Origin: Rubrivivax sp.
GTDB lineage: Bacteria; Pseudomonadota; Gammaproteobacteria; Burkholderiales; Burkholderiaceae_C
Reading direction: 5' to 3'
DNA length: 54,063 nt
Assembly (NCBI GenBank): GCA_020248945.1
Contig: JADCGQ010000037.1
Location: 1-54,063 of the forward strand
Shown here: piece by piece, positions 9,638 to 19,265 of the stretch
Numbering within the stretch: the first letter of the stretch is position 1
How the letters are laid out: each line of letters begins with the position of its first letter
Notes under the pieces: model-generated
Told to the model about the DNA's origin: nothing
What the model saw: the letters and a program-made list of their open reading frames with translations, nothing else
Database searches by the model: none
Translations under genes and position numbers: made by a program

Positions 9638-10291
9638 ATGATTTCGACGCCCCCGCTCGCCGCCGCCGATGTGACGGCCTTCCACGACCACCTGCTGGCC
9701 GCCGCCGGCTGGCCGCAGGCCGAGCCCGCGCCGCCGTCGGCGGGCCTGTGGCGCTGGGTGCAGACCAACCACCGCAACAACTGTCTGCTCTGGGCCGAAG
9801 AAGACCTGGCACGCCGCACCACGGTGGCCGACGCCGAGATCGCCGCCAACAAGCGTGCCATCGACGGCTTCAACCAGGCCCGCAACGACGCCACCGAGCG
9901 GGTGGACGAACTGCTGCTGCTGGCCCTGGGCGTGGTCGACGAAGCCGCGGCACGCAGCGAGGCGCCGCTGGCCCGGGTGGCCGCCGACGCGCGCCTGAAC
10001 AGCGAAACCGCGGGCAGCATGATCGACCGCCTGTCCATCCTGTCGCTCAAGCTCAAGGCGATGGGCGAGCAGACCCGGCGCGACGATGTCGACGAGGCCC
10101 ACCGGGCAGCCAGCCGCATCAAGCACGAGCGCCTGGCCCAGCAGCGCAGCGATCTCGCGGGCTGCCTGGACGCCTTGCTGGCGGAAACAGCCGCCGGAAC
10201 GGCCTTTTTCAAGGTCTACCGCCAGTTCAAGATGTACAACGATCCGGCCTTCAACCCCGAACTGGTCAAGGAACTGCGGCGTCAGCCCTGA
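9638..10291 (+). CDS. DUF4254 domain-containing protein
   Basis: A 217-residue protein recognisable as DUF4254 from its pattern LWRWVQTNHRNNCLLWAEED followed by a long helical region. There is no signal peptide and no membrane segment; the protein looks soluble and mostly helical. An alternative TTG start lies 33 bases upstream, but the ATG before ISTPPLAAADV is preferred. It sits 72 bp from the divergent GT9 gene and only 7 bp before the next heptosyltransferase, which strongly suggests co-transcription and a role linked to LPS core assembly. The molecular function of this family is not known to me. Confidence 0.8.
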   Translation: MISTPPLAAADVTAFHDHLLAAAGWPQAEPAPPSAGLWRWVQTNHRNNCLLWAEEDLARRTTVADAEIAANKRAIDGFNQARNDATERVDELLLLALGVVDEAAARSEAPLARVAADARLNSETAGSMIDRLSILSLKLKAMGEQTRRDDVDEAHRAASRIKHERLAQQRSDLAGCLDALLAETAAGTAFFKVYRQFKMYNDPAFNPELVKELRRQP

Positions 10292-10298
10292 AACCCGA

Positions 10299-11261
10299 GT
10301 GAGCACCGCGCCGCGCATCCTGATCGTCAAGACCACGTCGATGGGCGACGTGGTGCATGCCACGCCGGTGGTGTCGGACATCCTGGCCCACTTTCCGCAG
10401 GCCCAGATCGACTGGCTCGTCGAGGCGCCGTTTGCCGCCATCCCGCAACTGCACCCGGGCGTGCGGCGCGTCATCCCGATGGCCTGGCGCAAGTGGCGGC
10501 ACCAGTTGTTCAGCGGTGCCACCTGGAAGGCCATCGGCGCACTGCGCGCCGAGCTCAAGCGCGAGCGCTACGACGTGGTGCTCGATCTGCAGGGCCTGCT
10601 GAAGAGCGCACTGTGGGCGCGGCAGGCCATCGGCCCCGTCGTCGGTTACGACCGGGCCAGTGCACGCGAGCCGCTGGCGGCCTCGCTTTACTGGCGCGGC
10701 GCGGCGGTGCCCAAGAACCTGCAGGCCGTGCAGCGCAACCGCCTGCTGGCAGCGGCCCACCTGAACTACATGCCCCCGACGGCCTTGCCGGTGTTCGGCC
10801 TCAAGGCGCCGGGGCAGGGCTGGAAGCCGCGCGACACCTACGCGGTGCTGATCCCCAACGCCAGCCGTGCCAGCAAGCTGTGGCCCGAGCGCCATTGGGC
10901 CGCCGTGGGCAAGCGCCTGCACGACCGCGGCTGGCTGCCGCTGGTGCTGTGGGGCCGCCCCGAAGAGCAGACGCTGGCCGAGCGCATCGCTGCCGGCTGC
11001 GACGGCGACGTGCCGCCGTTCCTGAGCGTGGGCGACATGGCCGGCGTGCTGGCCGACGCGCAGCAGGTCGTGGGTCTGGACACCGGCTTCACGCATCTGG
11101 CCGCGGCCCTGGGCCGACCGACGCTGGGCATCTATTGCGACCACGAACCGGGCCTGGCCGGCATCACCGGCTCCGGTCGCGTGGCCAGCATCGGCGGCAA
11201 GGGCCAGGTGCCGCAGCGCAACGAGGTCGTCGGGCTGCTGGCCCAGCACTTCGGCGTCTGA
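10299..11261 (+). CDS. waaC: Lipopolysaccharide heptosyltransferase I
   Basis: A 320-residue GT9 enzyme of the WaaC type, which adds the first heptose to Kdo2-lipid A. The N-terminus ILIVKTTSMGDVVHATPVVSDI and the central YDVVLDLQGLLKSA are typical of WaaC, and GLDTGFTHLAAALGRPTLGIY is the C-terminal donor-site signature. The start is a GTG at 10299-10301, seven bases after the stop of the DUF4254 gene, giving VSTAPRILIVK; upstream in-frame ATGs lie inside that gene and are rejected. It is co-directional with the DUF4254 gene and converges on lapB, another LPS-assembly gene. Confidence 0.9.
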   Translation: MSTAPRILIVKTTSMGDVVHATPVVSDILAHFPQAQIDWLVEAPFAAIPQLHPGVRRVIPMAWRKWRHQLFSGATWKAIGALRAELKRERYDVVLDLQGLLKSALWARQAIGPVVGYDRASAREPLAASLYWRGAAVPKNLQAVQRNRLLAAAHLNYMPPTALPVFGLKAPGQGWKPRDTYAVLIPNASRASKLWPERHWAAVGKRLHDRGWLPLVLWGRPEEQTLAERIAAGCDGDVPPFLSVGDMAGVLADAQQVVGLDTGFTHLAAALGRPTLGIYCDHEPGLAGITGSGRVASIGGKGQVPQRNEVVGLLAQHFGV

Positions 11262-11336
11262 AGCCGGGTCAGCGCTCGCCTTCGGTCCAGCCCGGCCCGG
11301 CAGGCCCGCGGCCGGTGGCCGTCGCCTCCTGGAGAT

Positions 11337-12500
11337 TCATGACAGGTCGCTGCGCTGCGGCGGGAAGCTGTCCCAGGTCAGGCAGCCCGGGCACTGCCAG
11401 AAGTGGCGCTGGGCATCGAAGCCGCAGCTGGCGCAGCGGTAGCGCTGCAGCGGCCGCGCGGCACGCGCCACGGCCTCGCGCAGCGCCTTGCGGGCGTCGT
11501 CGCCCAGTTCGGTGGGCGCCGTGAGCGCGAAGGGCAGCAGCAGCTGCGCCGCCGACAACGTGGGGTGCGCCTTCAGGTGCGCCAGGATGCGCGGCAGCCG
11601 CTCGGCCACGGGGCGCTCGGCGTCCAGCTGCTCGAGCGCCTGCAACAGCTCGACCGCCGGCTGCGTGGCCAGCGCCGTTTGCAGCACCTCGCGTGCGGCG
11701 TCGACCTGGCCCGTGGCCAGCGCGCAGGCGGCGTACTCGGCGGCCACGAGCACGAAGTCGCCGCCGTGGCGCTGGCGCAGCGCGTCCCAGGCGCGCAGCG
11801 CGCCGGCGGCGTCGCCCTGGCGCTGCAGGCGCTGGCCCGCCATGACCCAGGGCCGCAGCGCGTCGGGCGCGGCGGCTTGGGCGCGGGCCAGCGCCGCGCT
11901 GGCTTCGTCGGCGCGGCCGGCGGCATCGAGCTCCTCGGCGCGCTCGCACTCGTAGTGCGCGATGCGGCTGGCAAAGCTGCCCAGGCCGCGGCCTTCGAGG
12001 CGCCGGGCCACCTGCGCGGCCTGCTCCCAGCCACGCGAGCGTTCGTACAGGCTCAGCAGCGCCAGTTGCGCCTCGCCGTCGTACGAGGTGCCCAGCAGCG
12101 CCGTCCAGGCGGCCTCGGCGCGGTCGAAGAGGCCGGCCTTCATGAAGTCCTGCGCCAGCGCCAGCTGCGCGCGCGTGCGCTCGGCGGCACTCAGGTCGCC
12201 GCGGCCCACCAGGTGCTCGTGCACCCGCACCGCGCGCCCGAACTCGCCGCGGCGGCGGAACAGGTTGCCGAGCGCGAAGTGCAGCTCGGTGGTGTCGGGG
12301 TCGTTCTGCACCGCCTCGATGAAGGCGTCGATGGCCTGGTCCTGCTGTTCGTTGAGCAGCAGGTTCAGGCCCTTGAAGTAGGTGCGGGGCGAGTCGTCGC
12401 GCTCGCGCTTGAGCTGGCGCAGGTCCAGCCGCGAGCCCAGCCAGCCCAGCGCAAAGGCCACGGGCAGGCCGATCAGCAGCCAGCTCAGGTCAGGTTCCAT
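11337..12500 (-). CDS. lapB: Lipopolysaccharide assembly protein LapB (YciM)
   Basis: A 387-residue inner-membrane-anchored protein. It has one N-terminal helix (SWLLIGLPVAFALGWLGSR), a series of TPR repeats from about residue 40 to 340 (first TPR YFKGLNLLLNEQQDQAIDAF), and a C-terminal rubredoxin-like zinc/iron knuckle with cysteines in RCASCGF and CPGCLTW. In enterobacteria LapB controls LpxC proteolysis by FtsH and so balances LPS with phospholipid; all parts needed for that role are present. It lies 18 bp downstream of lapA, as in most proteobacteria, and is probably translated from the same mRNA. Confidence 0.93.
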   Translation of the reverse strand: MEPDLSWLLIGLPVAFALGWLGSRLDLRQLKRERDDSPRTYFKGLNLLLNEQQDQAIDAFIEAVQNDPDTTELHFALGNLFRRRGEFGRAVRVHEHLVGRGDLSAAERTRAQLALAQDFMKAGLFDRAEAAWTALLGTSYDGEAQLALLSLYERSRGWEQAAQVARRLEGRGLGSFASRIAHYECERAEELDAAGRADEASAALARAQAAAPDALRPWVMAGQRLQRQGDAAGALRAWDALRQRHGGDFVLVAAEYAACALATGQVDAAREVLQTALATQPAVELLQALEQLDAERPVAERLPRILAHLKAHPTLSAAQLLLPFALTAPTELGDDARKALREAVARAARPLQRYRCASCGFDAQRHFWQCPGCLTWDSFPPQRSDLS

Positions 12501-12518
12501 GGGGAAGGGGAGCGTGGC

Positions 12519-12842
12519 TCAGAGCCCGACCCGCGGCGGTTGTTGATCGGGGCCGAAGCCCGAGGGCAGGCTGCTCGTTGCGGGCACTGCCGTGGCGCCT
12601 TCGGCCGCAGGCCGGCTGGCGGCCGGCCGCCGCCGCTGCCAGCGCTGCCAGGCGCCGGGCAGCATGGCGATCACGCCCAGCGCCGCACCAGCCGCGAACA
12701 CCGCCAGCATGACGATGACCATCGGCGCCTGCCATTGCGCACCGAAGAACCAGTTCACCGTGACGGCCTGCTGGTTGTTCAGCGCGAACGCGAACAGCGT
12801 GAAGAAGATGAAGGCCCGAAGGAGCCAGACGAAGACGCGCAT
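12519..12842 (-). CDS. lapA: LapA family protein (DUF1049)
   Basis: A 107-residue inner-membrane protein with two transmembrane segments (AFIFFTLFAFALNNQ and MVIVMLAVFAAGAALGVIAML) joined by the short loop TVNWFFGAQWQAP, which is the DUF1049 pattern. The C-terminal tail is Arg/Ala/Pro-rich and probably cytoplasmic. Adjacency to lapB supports the name. Its precise biochemical role is not established, but it is associated with LPS assembly. Confidence 0.88.
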   Translation of the reverse strand: MRVFVWLLRAFIFFTLFAFALNNQQAVTVNWFFGAQWQAPMVIVMLAVFAAGAALGVIAMLPGAWQRWQRRRPAASRPAAEGATAVPATSSLPSGFGPDQQPPRVGL

Positions 12843-12891
12843 CGCGCGCCGATTCTAGGCAGCCGGGCGGCAGGTGCCGCCGCCGCCGTGA

Positions 12892-13203
12892 TCAGGGGCC
12901 GTCGCGTGCCGCATCGGCGGCCTCGCGGGCGTCGACCGCCTCGCGCAGCGCCTTGCCGGGCTTGAAGTGAGGCACCAGCTTTTCAGGAATGACCACCTGC
13001 TCGCCGCTGCGCGGGTTACGCCCCATGCGCGGCGGACGGCGGTTGATGCTGAAGCTACCGAAGCCACGGATCTCGATGCGGTGGCCGCGCGCGAGCGCAT
13101 CGCTCATCGCGTCAAGGATGGTCTTGACGGCGAACTCGGTGTCGCGCTGCGTCAGCTGCGAAAAGCGTTCGGCGAGACGGGTGACGAGATCGGAGCGGGT
13201 CAT
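12892..13203 (-). CDS. ihfB: Integration host factor subunit beta
   Basis: A 103-residue member of the HU/IHF family. It begins [17 protein letters not shown] and carries the beta-arm sequence [16 protein letters not shown] with the DNA-intercalating proline, followed by the C-terminal helix [13 protein letters not shown]. The beta-type sequence (RSDL start, [10 protein letters not shown]) separates it from IhfA and HU. IHF bends DNA at specific sites for replication, recombination and transcription. It follows rpsA, as is usual in beta- and gammaproteobacteria, but an intrinsic terminator lies between the two genes. Confidence 0.95.
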   Translation of the reverse strand: MTRSDLVTRLAERFSQLTQRDTEFAVKTILDAMSDALARGHRIEIRGFGSFSINRRPPRMGRNPRSGEQVVIPEKLVPHFKPGKALREAVDAREAADAARDGP

Positions 13204-13248
13204 CGGCGGAGCAGCAGGCCCTGAGGTGGAAGACGGTACGACAGGACA

Positions 13249-13284
13249 AAGAAAACCCGGCCCCGAGACAACCCCGGGGCCGGG
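13249..13284 (-). terminator. Rho-independent terminator after rpsA
   Basis: Read on the minus strand, a perfect 10-bp stem CCCGGCCCCG / CGGGGCCGGG with a 9-nt loop is followed by TTTTCTTTG. It starts 15 bp after the rpsA stop codon and lies about 50 bp upstream of ihfB, so it probably ends most rpsA transcripts and leaves ihfB to read-through or its own promoter. Confidence 0.85.
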
Positions 13285-13299
13285 CCTTGCGGGCTTGGA

Positions 13300-15018
13300 T
13301 TACTCGTTGCCCTTGTCGAGCTTGGCACGCAGCAGCGCACCCAGGCTCGTGGTGCCGGCGTTCTCGCGCTCGTTGCTCTGCTTGAGGCCTTGCATGGCCT
13401 GCTGCTCGTCGGCGCTGTCCTTGGCCTTGATGGACAGCTGGATGCTGCGCATCTTGCGGTCGAGGTTGATGATCATCACCGAGACCTCGTCGCCTTCCTT
13501 CAGCAGGTTGCGCGCGTCTTCGACGCGGTCGCGGCTGAGCTCGGAGGCGCGCAGGTAGCCGGTCACGTCGTCGGTGAGCTGGATCTCGGCGCCACGCGGG
13601 TCGACGCTCTTGACCTTGCCGGCCACGACGGCGCCACGGTCGTTGAGCGTGGTGAAGCCGGTGAACGGATCGACGTCGAGCTGCTTGATGCCCAGGCTGA
13701 TGCGCTCGCGCTCCACGTCGACGGCCAGCACCAGGGCTTCGACTTCCTGGCCCTTCTTGTAGTTGCGGACCGCGGCTTCGCCGGTTTCGTTCCAGGACAG
13801 GTCGGACAGGTGCACCAGACCGTCGATGCCGGCCGACAGGCCGATGAACACGCCGAAGTCGGTGATGCTCTTGACGGGGCCCTTGACCTTGTCGCCGCGC
13901 TTGACGCTGGAGCTGAACTCTTCCCAGGGGTTGGCCTTGCACTGCTTCATGCCCAGGCTGATGCGGCGCTTGTCCTCGTCGATCTCGAGGACCATGACCT
14001 CGACCTCTTCGCCCAGGCTCACGACCTTGGCGGGGGCGACGTTCTTGTTGGTCCAGTCCATCTCCGAGACGTGCACCAGGCCTTCGATGCCCGGCTCGAT
14101 CTCGACGAACGCGCCGTAGTCGGCGATGTTCGTGATCTTGCCGAACAGGCGCGTGCTGTTCGGGTAGCGGCGCGACACGCCGTGCCAGGGGTCGTCGCCC
14201 AGCTGCTTGATGCCCAGGCTGACGCGGTTCTTCTCGGCGTCGAACTTCAGCACCTTGGCGCTGAGCTCCTGGCCGACGGTGACCACCTCGGACGGGTGGC
14301 GCACGCGGCGCCAGGCCATGTCGGTGATGTGCAGCAGGCCGTCGATGCCGCCCAGATCCACGAACGCACCGTACTCGGTGATGTTCTTGACCACGCCGTG
14401 CACGATGGCGCCTTCGGTCAGCGTCTCCAGCAGCTTGGCACGCTCTTCGCCCATCGAAGCCTCGACGACGGCGCGGCGCGACAACACGACGTTGTTGCGC
14501 TTGCGGTCGAGCTTGATGACCTTGAACTCCATCGTCTTGCCTTCGAACGGCGTCATGTCCTTGACGGGACGCGTGTCGAGCAGGCTGCCCGGCAGGAAGG
14601 CGCGGATGCCGTTGACCAGCACCGTGAGGCCGCCCTTGACCTTGCCGCTGACGGTGCCGGTGACGAACTCGCCGCTTTCGAGCGCGTTCTCGAGGCTCAT
14701 CCAGCTGGCCAGGCGCTTGGCCTTGTCACGGCTGAGGATGGTGTCGCCGTAGCCGTTCTCGACGGCGTCGATGGCCACCGAGACGAAATCGCCGATCTGG
14801 ACTTCGAGCTCGCCCTGGTCGTTCTTGAATTCCTCGATGGGGACGTAGCTCTCGCTCTTGAGACCCGCGTTGACGACGACGTGGTTGAAGTCGATGCGCA
14901 CGACCTCGGCGGAGATGACCTCGCCGACGCGCATGTCGTTGCTCTTGAGCGATTCCTCGAAGAGCGCGGCGAAAGAGTCGAAACCGCCCTTGGCGGTGAC
15001 AGTGGTGGATACGGACAT
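13300..15018 (-). CDS. rpsA: 30S ribosomal protein S1
   Basis: A 572-residue protein with six S1 RNA-binding repeats. The first two, more divergent, bind the ribosome ([22 protein letters not shown]). The later four bind mRNA and carry repeated signatures such as [23 protein letters not shown] and [23 protein letters not shown]. It recruits mRNA to the 30S subunit. The start [12 protein letters not shown] was chosen over a longer open frame because it has an AGGA ribosome-binding site 7-10 nt upstream and matches the family N-terminus. It lies 77 bp downstream of aroA-cmk, the classical cmk-rpsA order. Confidence 0.96.
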   Translation of the reverse strand: MSVSTTVTAKGGFDSFAALFEESLKSNDMRVGEVISAEVVRIDFNHVVVNAGLKSESYVPIEEFKNDQGELEVQIGDFVSVAIDAVENGYGDTILSRDKAKRLASWMSLENALESGEFVTGTVSGKVKGGLTVLVNGIRAFLPGSLLDTRPVKDMTPFEGKTMEFKVIKLDRKRNNVVLSRRAVVEASMGEERAKLLETLTEGAIVHGVVKNITEYGAFVDLGGIDGLLHITDMAWRRVRHPSEVVTVGQELSAKVLKFDAEKNRVSLGIKQLGDDPWHGVSRRYPNSTRLFGKITNIADYGAFVEIEPGIEGLVHVSEMDWTNKNVAPAKVVSLGEEVEVMVLEIDEDKRRISLGMKQCKANPWEEFSSSVKRGDKVKGPVKSITDFGVFIGLSAGIDGLVHLSDLSWNETGEAAVRNYKKGQEVEALVLAVDVERERISLGIKQLDVDPFTGFTTLNDRGAVVAGKVKSVDPRGAEIQLTDDVTGYLRASELSRDRVEDARNLLKEGDEVSVMIINLDRKMRSIQLSIKAKDSADEQQAMQGLKQSNERENAGTTSLGALLRAKLDKGNE

Positions 15019-15095
15019 GGATTTCCTGGGTTCCCGGAGGAGTGGGCAGCAGAGCCGGGCGTGCTTGCGGCGGGATGCCGCGGAGAGACTGTGAG

Positions 15096-17171
15096 TCAGG
15101 GGAAAGGTCGACGCTCCTGCCACCACGCCAGCACCTGCTGCACCGATTCGTCGATGCCGAGCTGGGAGTTGTCGAGCAGCTTCGCGTCTTCGGCCGGCTT
15201 CAGCGGCGAGGCCGTGCGCTGGGTGTCGCGCCGGTCGCGCGCCTCAAGGTCGGCACGAAGGGCCGCGATGCTAGCCGGAATCCCCTTTGAAATCAACTGC
15301 TTATGCCGCCTTTGTGCGCGCTGTTCGGCGCTGGCGGTGAGGAAGACCTTGAGCCCGGCGTCGGGGAACACCACGGTGCCCATGTCGCGGCCGTCGGCCA
15401 CCAGGCCGGGGGCCCGGCGGAAGGACAGCTGCAGCCCGTGCAGGGCGGCGCGCACCGCCGGCAGTGCCGACACGCGCGAGGCCAGCAGCCCGGTGCTCTC
15501 CAGGCGCAGTTCGTCGGTGATCTCGCGTCCTGCGGGGCCGTACTTTGCGCCGTCGAACCAGGTGCGGCCGGCCTCGGCACCCTGGCCGAAGCGCAGGGGC
15601 AGCCGGGCCGCGAGGGCGGCCACCGCCGCTTCGTCGTCGGGCGAGACACCGGCGTCCACCGCCGCCAGGCCGGTGGCGCGGTACAGGGCGCCCGAATCGA
15701 GCAGGCCGTAGCCCAGCGCCGCCGCCACGGCCGCCGCCAGCGTGCCCTTGCCCGAGGCGGTGGGGCCGTCGATGGCGATCACGGGCACGGCAGCGGCTTC
15801 GACGACGCCGAAAAGGGCCTCGAAGTAGTCGGGGAAGGTCTTCGCCACGCACTTCGGGTCGAGGATGCGCAGCGGCTGGGCGTCGGCCTCGCGCCCGGGC
15901 AGCAGCGCGTGGCAGGCCGCCAGCGACAGGCACATCGCCATGCGGTGGTCGTCGTAGGTGTGGATGGCCGCGGCGCGCCAGCGGCCGACCGGCGGCGTGA
16001 CCTCGATGAAGTCGTCGCCGGCCACCACGGTGGCGCCCAGCTTGCCGAGCTCGGCCGCCATCGCCGCGATGCGGTCGGTTTCCTTCACGCGCCAGCTGGC
16101 GATGCCGTCGAGGCGGCTCGTGCCTTCGGCGAAGAGCGCCATCACGGCCAGCGTCATGGCGGCGTCGGGGATGGCGGTGCAGTCCAGGTGGATGGGCTTC
16201 AGCGGCCACTGGCCGCGGTGCACCTCGAGCCAGCCGGGGCCGCGCCTGACTTGCGCGCCCATCGCCTCGGCGGCGTCGACGAAGCGGATGTCGCCCTGGA
16301 TCGAGCCCTCGCCGACGCCCTCGATGCGCAGGGGCGCGCCGCCGTGCGCCGCGATGGCGCCCAGTGCCACGAAGTAGCTGGCCGACGAGGCGTCGCCCTC
16401 GACGGCGATGGCACCCGGCGACACGTAGGCGCTGCCGGCCGGGATGACGAAGCGCTGCCAGGCTTCATTGCGCACGACGATGCCGAAGCGCGCCAGCAGG
16501 TTCAGCGTGATCTCGATGTAGGGCTTGCTGATGAGTTCGCCCTCGACCTCGATGACGATGTCCTGTTCGCGCCCCGCGGCGCGGGCCGCCAGCGGCAGCG
16601 CCAGCAGCAGCGCGGTGAGAAACTGGCTTGAGACGTCACCGCGCACGCGCACGGGCGCGGCCAGCGCCAGCGTGCCGCCGGCCGCGCCGTGCAGCGCCAG
16701 GGGTGGGTAGCCGGGTGTGCCCAGATCGTCGATCCGGCAGCCCAGCGGCCGCAGCGCATTCACCAGGTCGCCGATGGGCCGCTCGTGCATGCGCGGCACG
16801 CCACGCAGCGTGTAGCGGCCGCCCTGCAGCGTGCTCAGCACGGCCAGCGTGGCCGCCAGCGGGCGCATCGCGGTGCCGGCGTTGCCCAGGAAGAGATCGG
16901 CCTCGCGCACCTGCAGCCGCCCGCCCAGGCCGGTGACGCGCAGCGTGTGGGCGTGTGCCGTGTCGCGCTCGATGCCGCAGCCCAGCGCGCGCAGCGCGTC
17001 GATCATCACGCGCGTGTCGTCGCTGTCGAGCAGCTCGTGCACGGTGGTGGTGCCGGCGGCCAGGCCGGCCAGCAGCAGCACGCGGTTGGAGATGCTCTTG
17101 GAGCCGGGCAACTGCACCGTGCCCGAGGCGCCGACGAGGGGCGGGAGATCGAGGAAGGGGATGTCGTACAT
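15096..17171 (-). CDS. aroA-cmk: Bifunctional 3-phosphoshikimate 1-carboxyvinyltransferase / cytidylate kinase
   Basis: A 691-residue fusion of two enzymes that are separate in E. coli. Residues about 1-455 are EPSP synthase (AroA), with [16 protein letters not shown] and the glyphosate/PEP-site motif [13 protein letters not shown]. It joins PEP to shikimate-3-phosphate in the aromatic pathway. Residues about 462-691 are cytidylate kinase, with the P-loop GPTASGKGT and [13 protein letters not shown], phosphorylating CMP/dCMP. No stop or frameshift separates them; the linker reads [19 protein letters not shown]. The gene lies between tyrA (42 bp away) and rpsA, so the fusion arose from the ancestral aroA-cmk adjacency. 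Fused forms are known in some Burkholderiales. Confidence 0.95.
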   Translation of the reverse strand: MYDIPFLDLPPLVGASGTVQLPGSKSISNRVLLLAGLAAGTTTVHELLDSDDTRVMIDALRALGCGIERDTAHAHTLRVTGLGGRLQVREADLFLGNAGTAMRPLAATLAVLSTLQGGRYTLRGVPRMHERPIGDLVNALRPLGCRIDDLGTPGYPPLALHGAAGGTLALAAPVRVRGDVSSQFLTALLLALPLAARAAGREQDIVIEVEGELISKPYIEITLNLLARFGIVVRNEAWQRFVIPAGSAYVSPGAIAVEGDASSASYFVALGAIAAHGGAPLRIEGVGEGSIQGDIRFVDAAEAMGAQVRRGPGWLEVHRGQWPLKPIHLDCTAIPDAAMTLAVMALFAEGTSRLDGIASWRVKETDRIAAMAAELGKLGATVVAGDDFIEVTPPVGRWRAAAIHTYDDHRMAMCLSLAACHALLPGREADAQPLRILDPKCVAKTFPDYFEALFGVVEAAAVPVIAIDGPTASGKGTLAAAVAAALGYGLLDSGALYRATGLAAVDAGVSPDDEAAVAALAARLPLRFGQGAEAGRTWFDGAKYGPAGREITDELRLESTGLLASRVSALPAVRAALHGLQLSFRRAPGLVADGRDMGTVVFPDAGLKVFLTASAEQRAQRRHKQLISKGIPASIAALRADLEARDRRDTQRTASPLKPAEDAKLLDNSQLGIDESVQQVLAWWQERRPFP

Positions 17172-17213
17172 GGGTGTGGGCTCGGGCGGGCCCCGCGGGC
17201 GCGCGGCCTGGGC

Positions 17214-18125
17214 TCAGTAGCGTGTCGGGCCGCCGCTGCCGCCGCCGTTGCTGCCACCGTTCTTGCCGCCGAGCGTCCAGTTGGCGCGGGCATCGGCAGC
17301 GCCGCGGATCAGGCCTTCGAGCGCGTCAGCATTGCCCTCGCGCATGACGTGCTCCAGCGCGTCGAGCGCGCGGCGGAAGCGCAGGCTCTGCTTGAGCACC
17401 TCTTCGCGGTTGGCCACGAGAACGTCGCGCCACATCTCGGGGTTGGAGGCGGCGATGCGCGTGAAGTCGCGGAAGCCCGGGCCGGCCAGCGCCAGAAAGT
17501 CTCGGCCCAGCGGCTGGTTCATCACCGAGCTGAAGTAGGCAAAGGCCAGCAGGTGCGGCAGGTGGCTGACGGCGGCGAAGGCCGCGTCGTGGTTCTCGGC
17601 CGTCATGCGCAGCACCTGCGAGCCAACGCCGGCCCACACGTCGGTGGCCTTCTGCACCAGCTCGGGCGGGTTCTGCGGCAGCGGCGTGATGATGACCTGA
17701 CGGCCGCGGTACAGGTCGGCGTCGGCGTGCTGGATGCCCGAGGCCTCTTTGCCGGTGATCGGGTGCGCCGGCACGAACGAGGCCACGCGCTCGCGCAGCA
17801 CGCGCCGGGCGGCGTCGACCACGTCGCGCTTGGTGCTGCCCACGTCCATGAACAGCACGCCCGGCTCGACCAGGTGCCGGATGGCCTTGAAGGTGGTCTC
17901 GGTGGCCGCCACCGGCACGGCGATCAGCACGATGTCCGAGCCGCTGACGGCCAGCAGCGCCGACTCGGCCGCGACGTCGATGATGCCCAGCTTCTTGGCG
18001 CGCTCGGTGGTGCTGGGCGACTTGCTGTAGCCGACGATGCGCTTGACGAGCCCGGCGCGCTTCATGGCCGCGGCGAAGCTGCCGCCCATGAGCCCGCACC
18101 CGATGACGCCGAGCTGGGTGAACAT
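17214..18125 (-). CDS. tyrA: Prephenate dehydrogenase
   Basis: A 303-residue NAD(P)-dependent enzyme that oxidatively decarboxylates prephenate (possibly also arogenate) toward tyrosine. The Rossmann motif GVIGCGLMGGSFAAAMKRAG is at the N-terminus, followed by DVGSTKRDVV and the substrate-site motif HPITGKEASGI. The C-terminal helical domain is complete and then ends in a Gly/Ser/Asn-rich tail (GGKNGGSNGGGSGG) unusual for the family. The ATG overlaps the pheA stop as TGATG, which indicates translational coupling. There is no chorismate mutase or ACT domain. Confidence 0.93.
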   Translation of the reverse strand: MFTQLGVIGCGLMGGSFAAAMKRAGLVKRIVGYSKSPSTTERAKKLGIIDVAAESALLAVSGSDIVLIAVPVAATETTFKAIRHLVEPGVLFMDVGSTKRDVVDAARRVLRERVASFVPAHPITGKEASGIQHADADLYRGRQVIITPLPQNPPELVQKATDVWAGVGSQVLRMTAENHDAAFAAVSHLPHLLAFAYFSSVMNQPLGRDFLALAGPGFRDFTRIAASNPEMWRDVLVANREEVLKQSLRFRRALDALEHVMREGNADALEGLIRGAADARANWTLGGKNGGSNGGGSGGPTRY

Positions 18126-19228
18126 CAATGCACGTCCACCGGGTAGGTGCCCAGCACCTTGAAGAAGGCGCAGGCCTCGCGCAGCTCCTGCAGCGCCTGC
18201 CCCACGGTGGGCTGGTCGGGGTGGCCCTCGACGTCGATGTAGAAGTAGTACTCCCACTGGCCCGAGCGCGCCGGCCGGCTCTCGAAGCGGCTCATCGACA
18301 CGCCGTGCTGCTTGAGCGGCACCAGCATGTCGTGCACCGCGCCGGGCCGGTTGCTCACGCTCACCACGAGGCTCGTGCAGTCGTGGCCGCTGGGCTTGGG
18401 CGCCGGGTGGCGCTGGGGGTGCGTGACGACGGCGAAGCGCGTGCGGTTGTGGGCGTCGTCCTGGATGGCCGGTGCCACCAGGTGCAGCCCGAACTCGCCA
18501 CCGGCGCGGGCGCTCGCGATGGCTGCGAGCTTCACGTCCTGCGAGGCCAGGCGCGCGCCCTCGGCGTTGCTGGCCACCGGCCGGCGCTCGGCATGCGGCA
18601 GGTGCGCCGCCAGCCAGGCATGGCACTGCGCCAGCGCCTGCGGGTGCGCGACCACGGCTTCGATGTCGGCCAGCGAGTCGGTCTTGCGCAGCAGGTTGTG
18701 GCGCACGAAGAGGCTGGTCTCGCCGATGATGAACAGCGGCGTGTGCAGGAACAGGTCGAGCGCGCGCGTGACCACGCCTTCGGTGCTGTTCTCCACCGGC
18801 ACCACGCCGAAGTCGGCGGCACCAGTGGCGGTGACGTGAAACACCTCGTCGAAGCTGGTGCAGGGCACGCGCAGGATGCTGCTGCCGAAGTAACCCAGCG
18901 CCGCCTCTTCGCTGAAGGTGCCGGCCGGGCCCAGGTAGGCCACGCGCGTGGGGGTTTCGAGCGAGCGGCTGGCGCTCATGATCTCGCGCCAGATCGGCGC
19001 CACGCTGTCGCGGGGCAGCGGGCCGGCGTTGACGGCCTTGAGGCCGTCGATCACCTGGGCCTCGCGCTCGGGGCGGAACACCACCGAGCCCTCGGCCTTC
19101 TTGAGCTCGCCGACCTCCAGCGCCAGCTGCATGCGCCGGTTCAGCAGCGCCAGCAGCTCGCGGTCGAGCGCGTCGATGCGCTCGCGCAGCGCGAGCAGCG
19201 CCGGGCTGGTGGGGGCCGATGCGCTCAC
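18125..19228 (-). CDS. pheA: Bifunctional chorismate mutase / prephenate dehydratase (P-protein)
   Basis: A 367-residue P-protein. An N-terminal AroQ chorismate mutase domain (LRERIDALDRELLALLNRRM) is followed by a prephenate dehydratase domain (RVAYLGPAGTFSEEAAL, with the catalytic TRF in HNRTRFAV) and a C-terminal ACT domain containing ESRP, used for phenylalanine feedback inhibition. The start is assigned to a GTG at 19226-19228 (VSASAPTSPALLALRERID), because the frame upstream only shadows the preceding gene; no strong ribosome-binding site is visible. It is followed by tyrA with overlapping stop and start codons, so the two prephenate-consuming branches are expressed together. Confidence 0.92.
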   Translation of the reverse strand: MSASAPTSPALLALRERIDALDRELLALLNRRMQLALEVGELKKAEGSVVFRPEREAQVIDGLKAVNAGPLPRDSVAPIWREIMSASRSLETPTRVAYLGPAGTFSEEAALGYFGSSILRVPCTSFDEVFHVTATGAADFGVVPVENSTEGVVTRALDLFLHTPLFIIGETSLFVRHNLLRKTDSLADIEAVVAHPQALAQCHAWLAAHLPHAERRPVASNAEGARLASQDVKLAAIASARAGGEFGLHLVAPAIQDDAHNRTRFAVVTHPQRHPAPKPSGHDCTSLVVSVSNRPGAVHDMLVPLKQHGVSMSRFESRPARSGQWEYYFYIDVEGHPDQPTVGQALQELREACAFFKVLGTYPVDVH

Positions 19229-19265
19229 GCGGCGTGCCGGGACGTCAGGGTTCGGTGCGCGGTGC

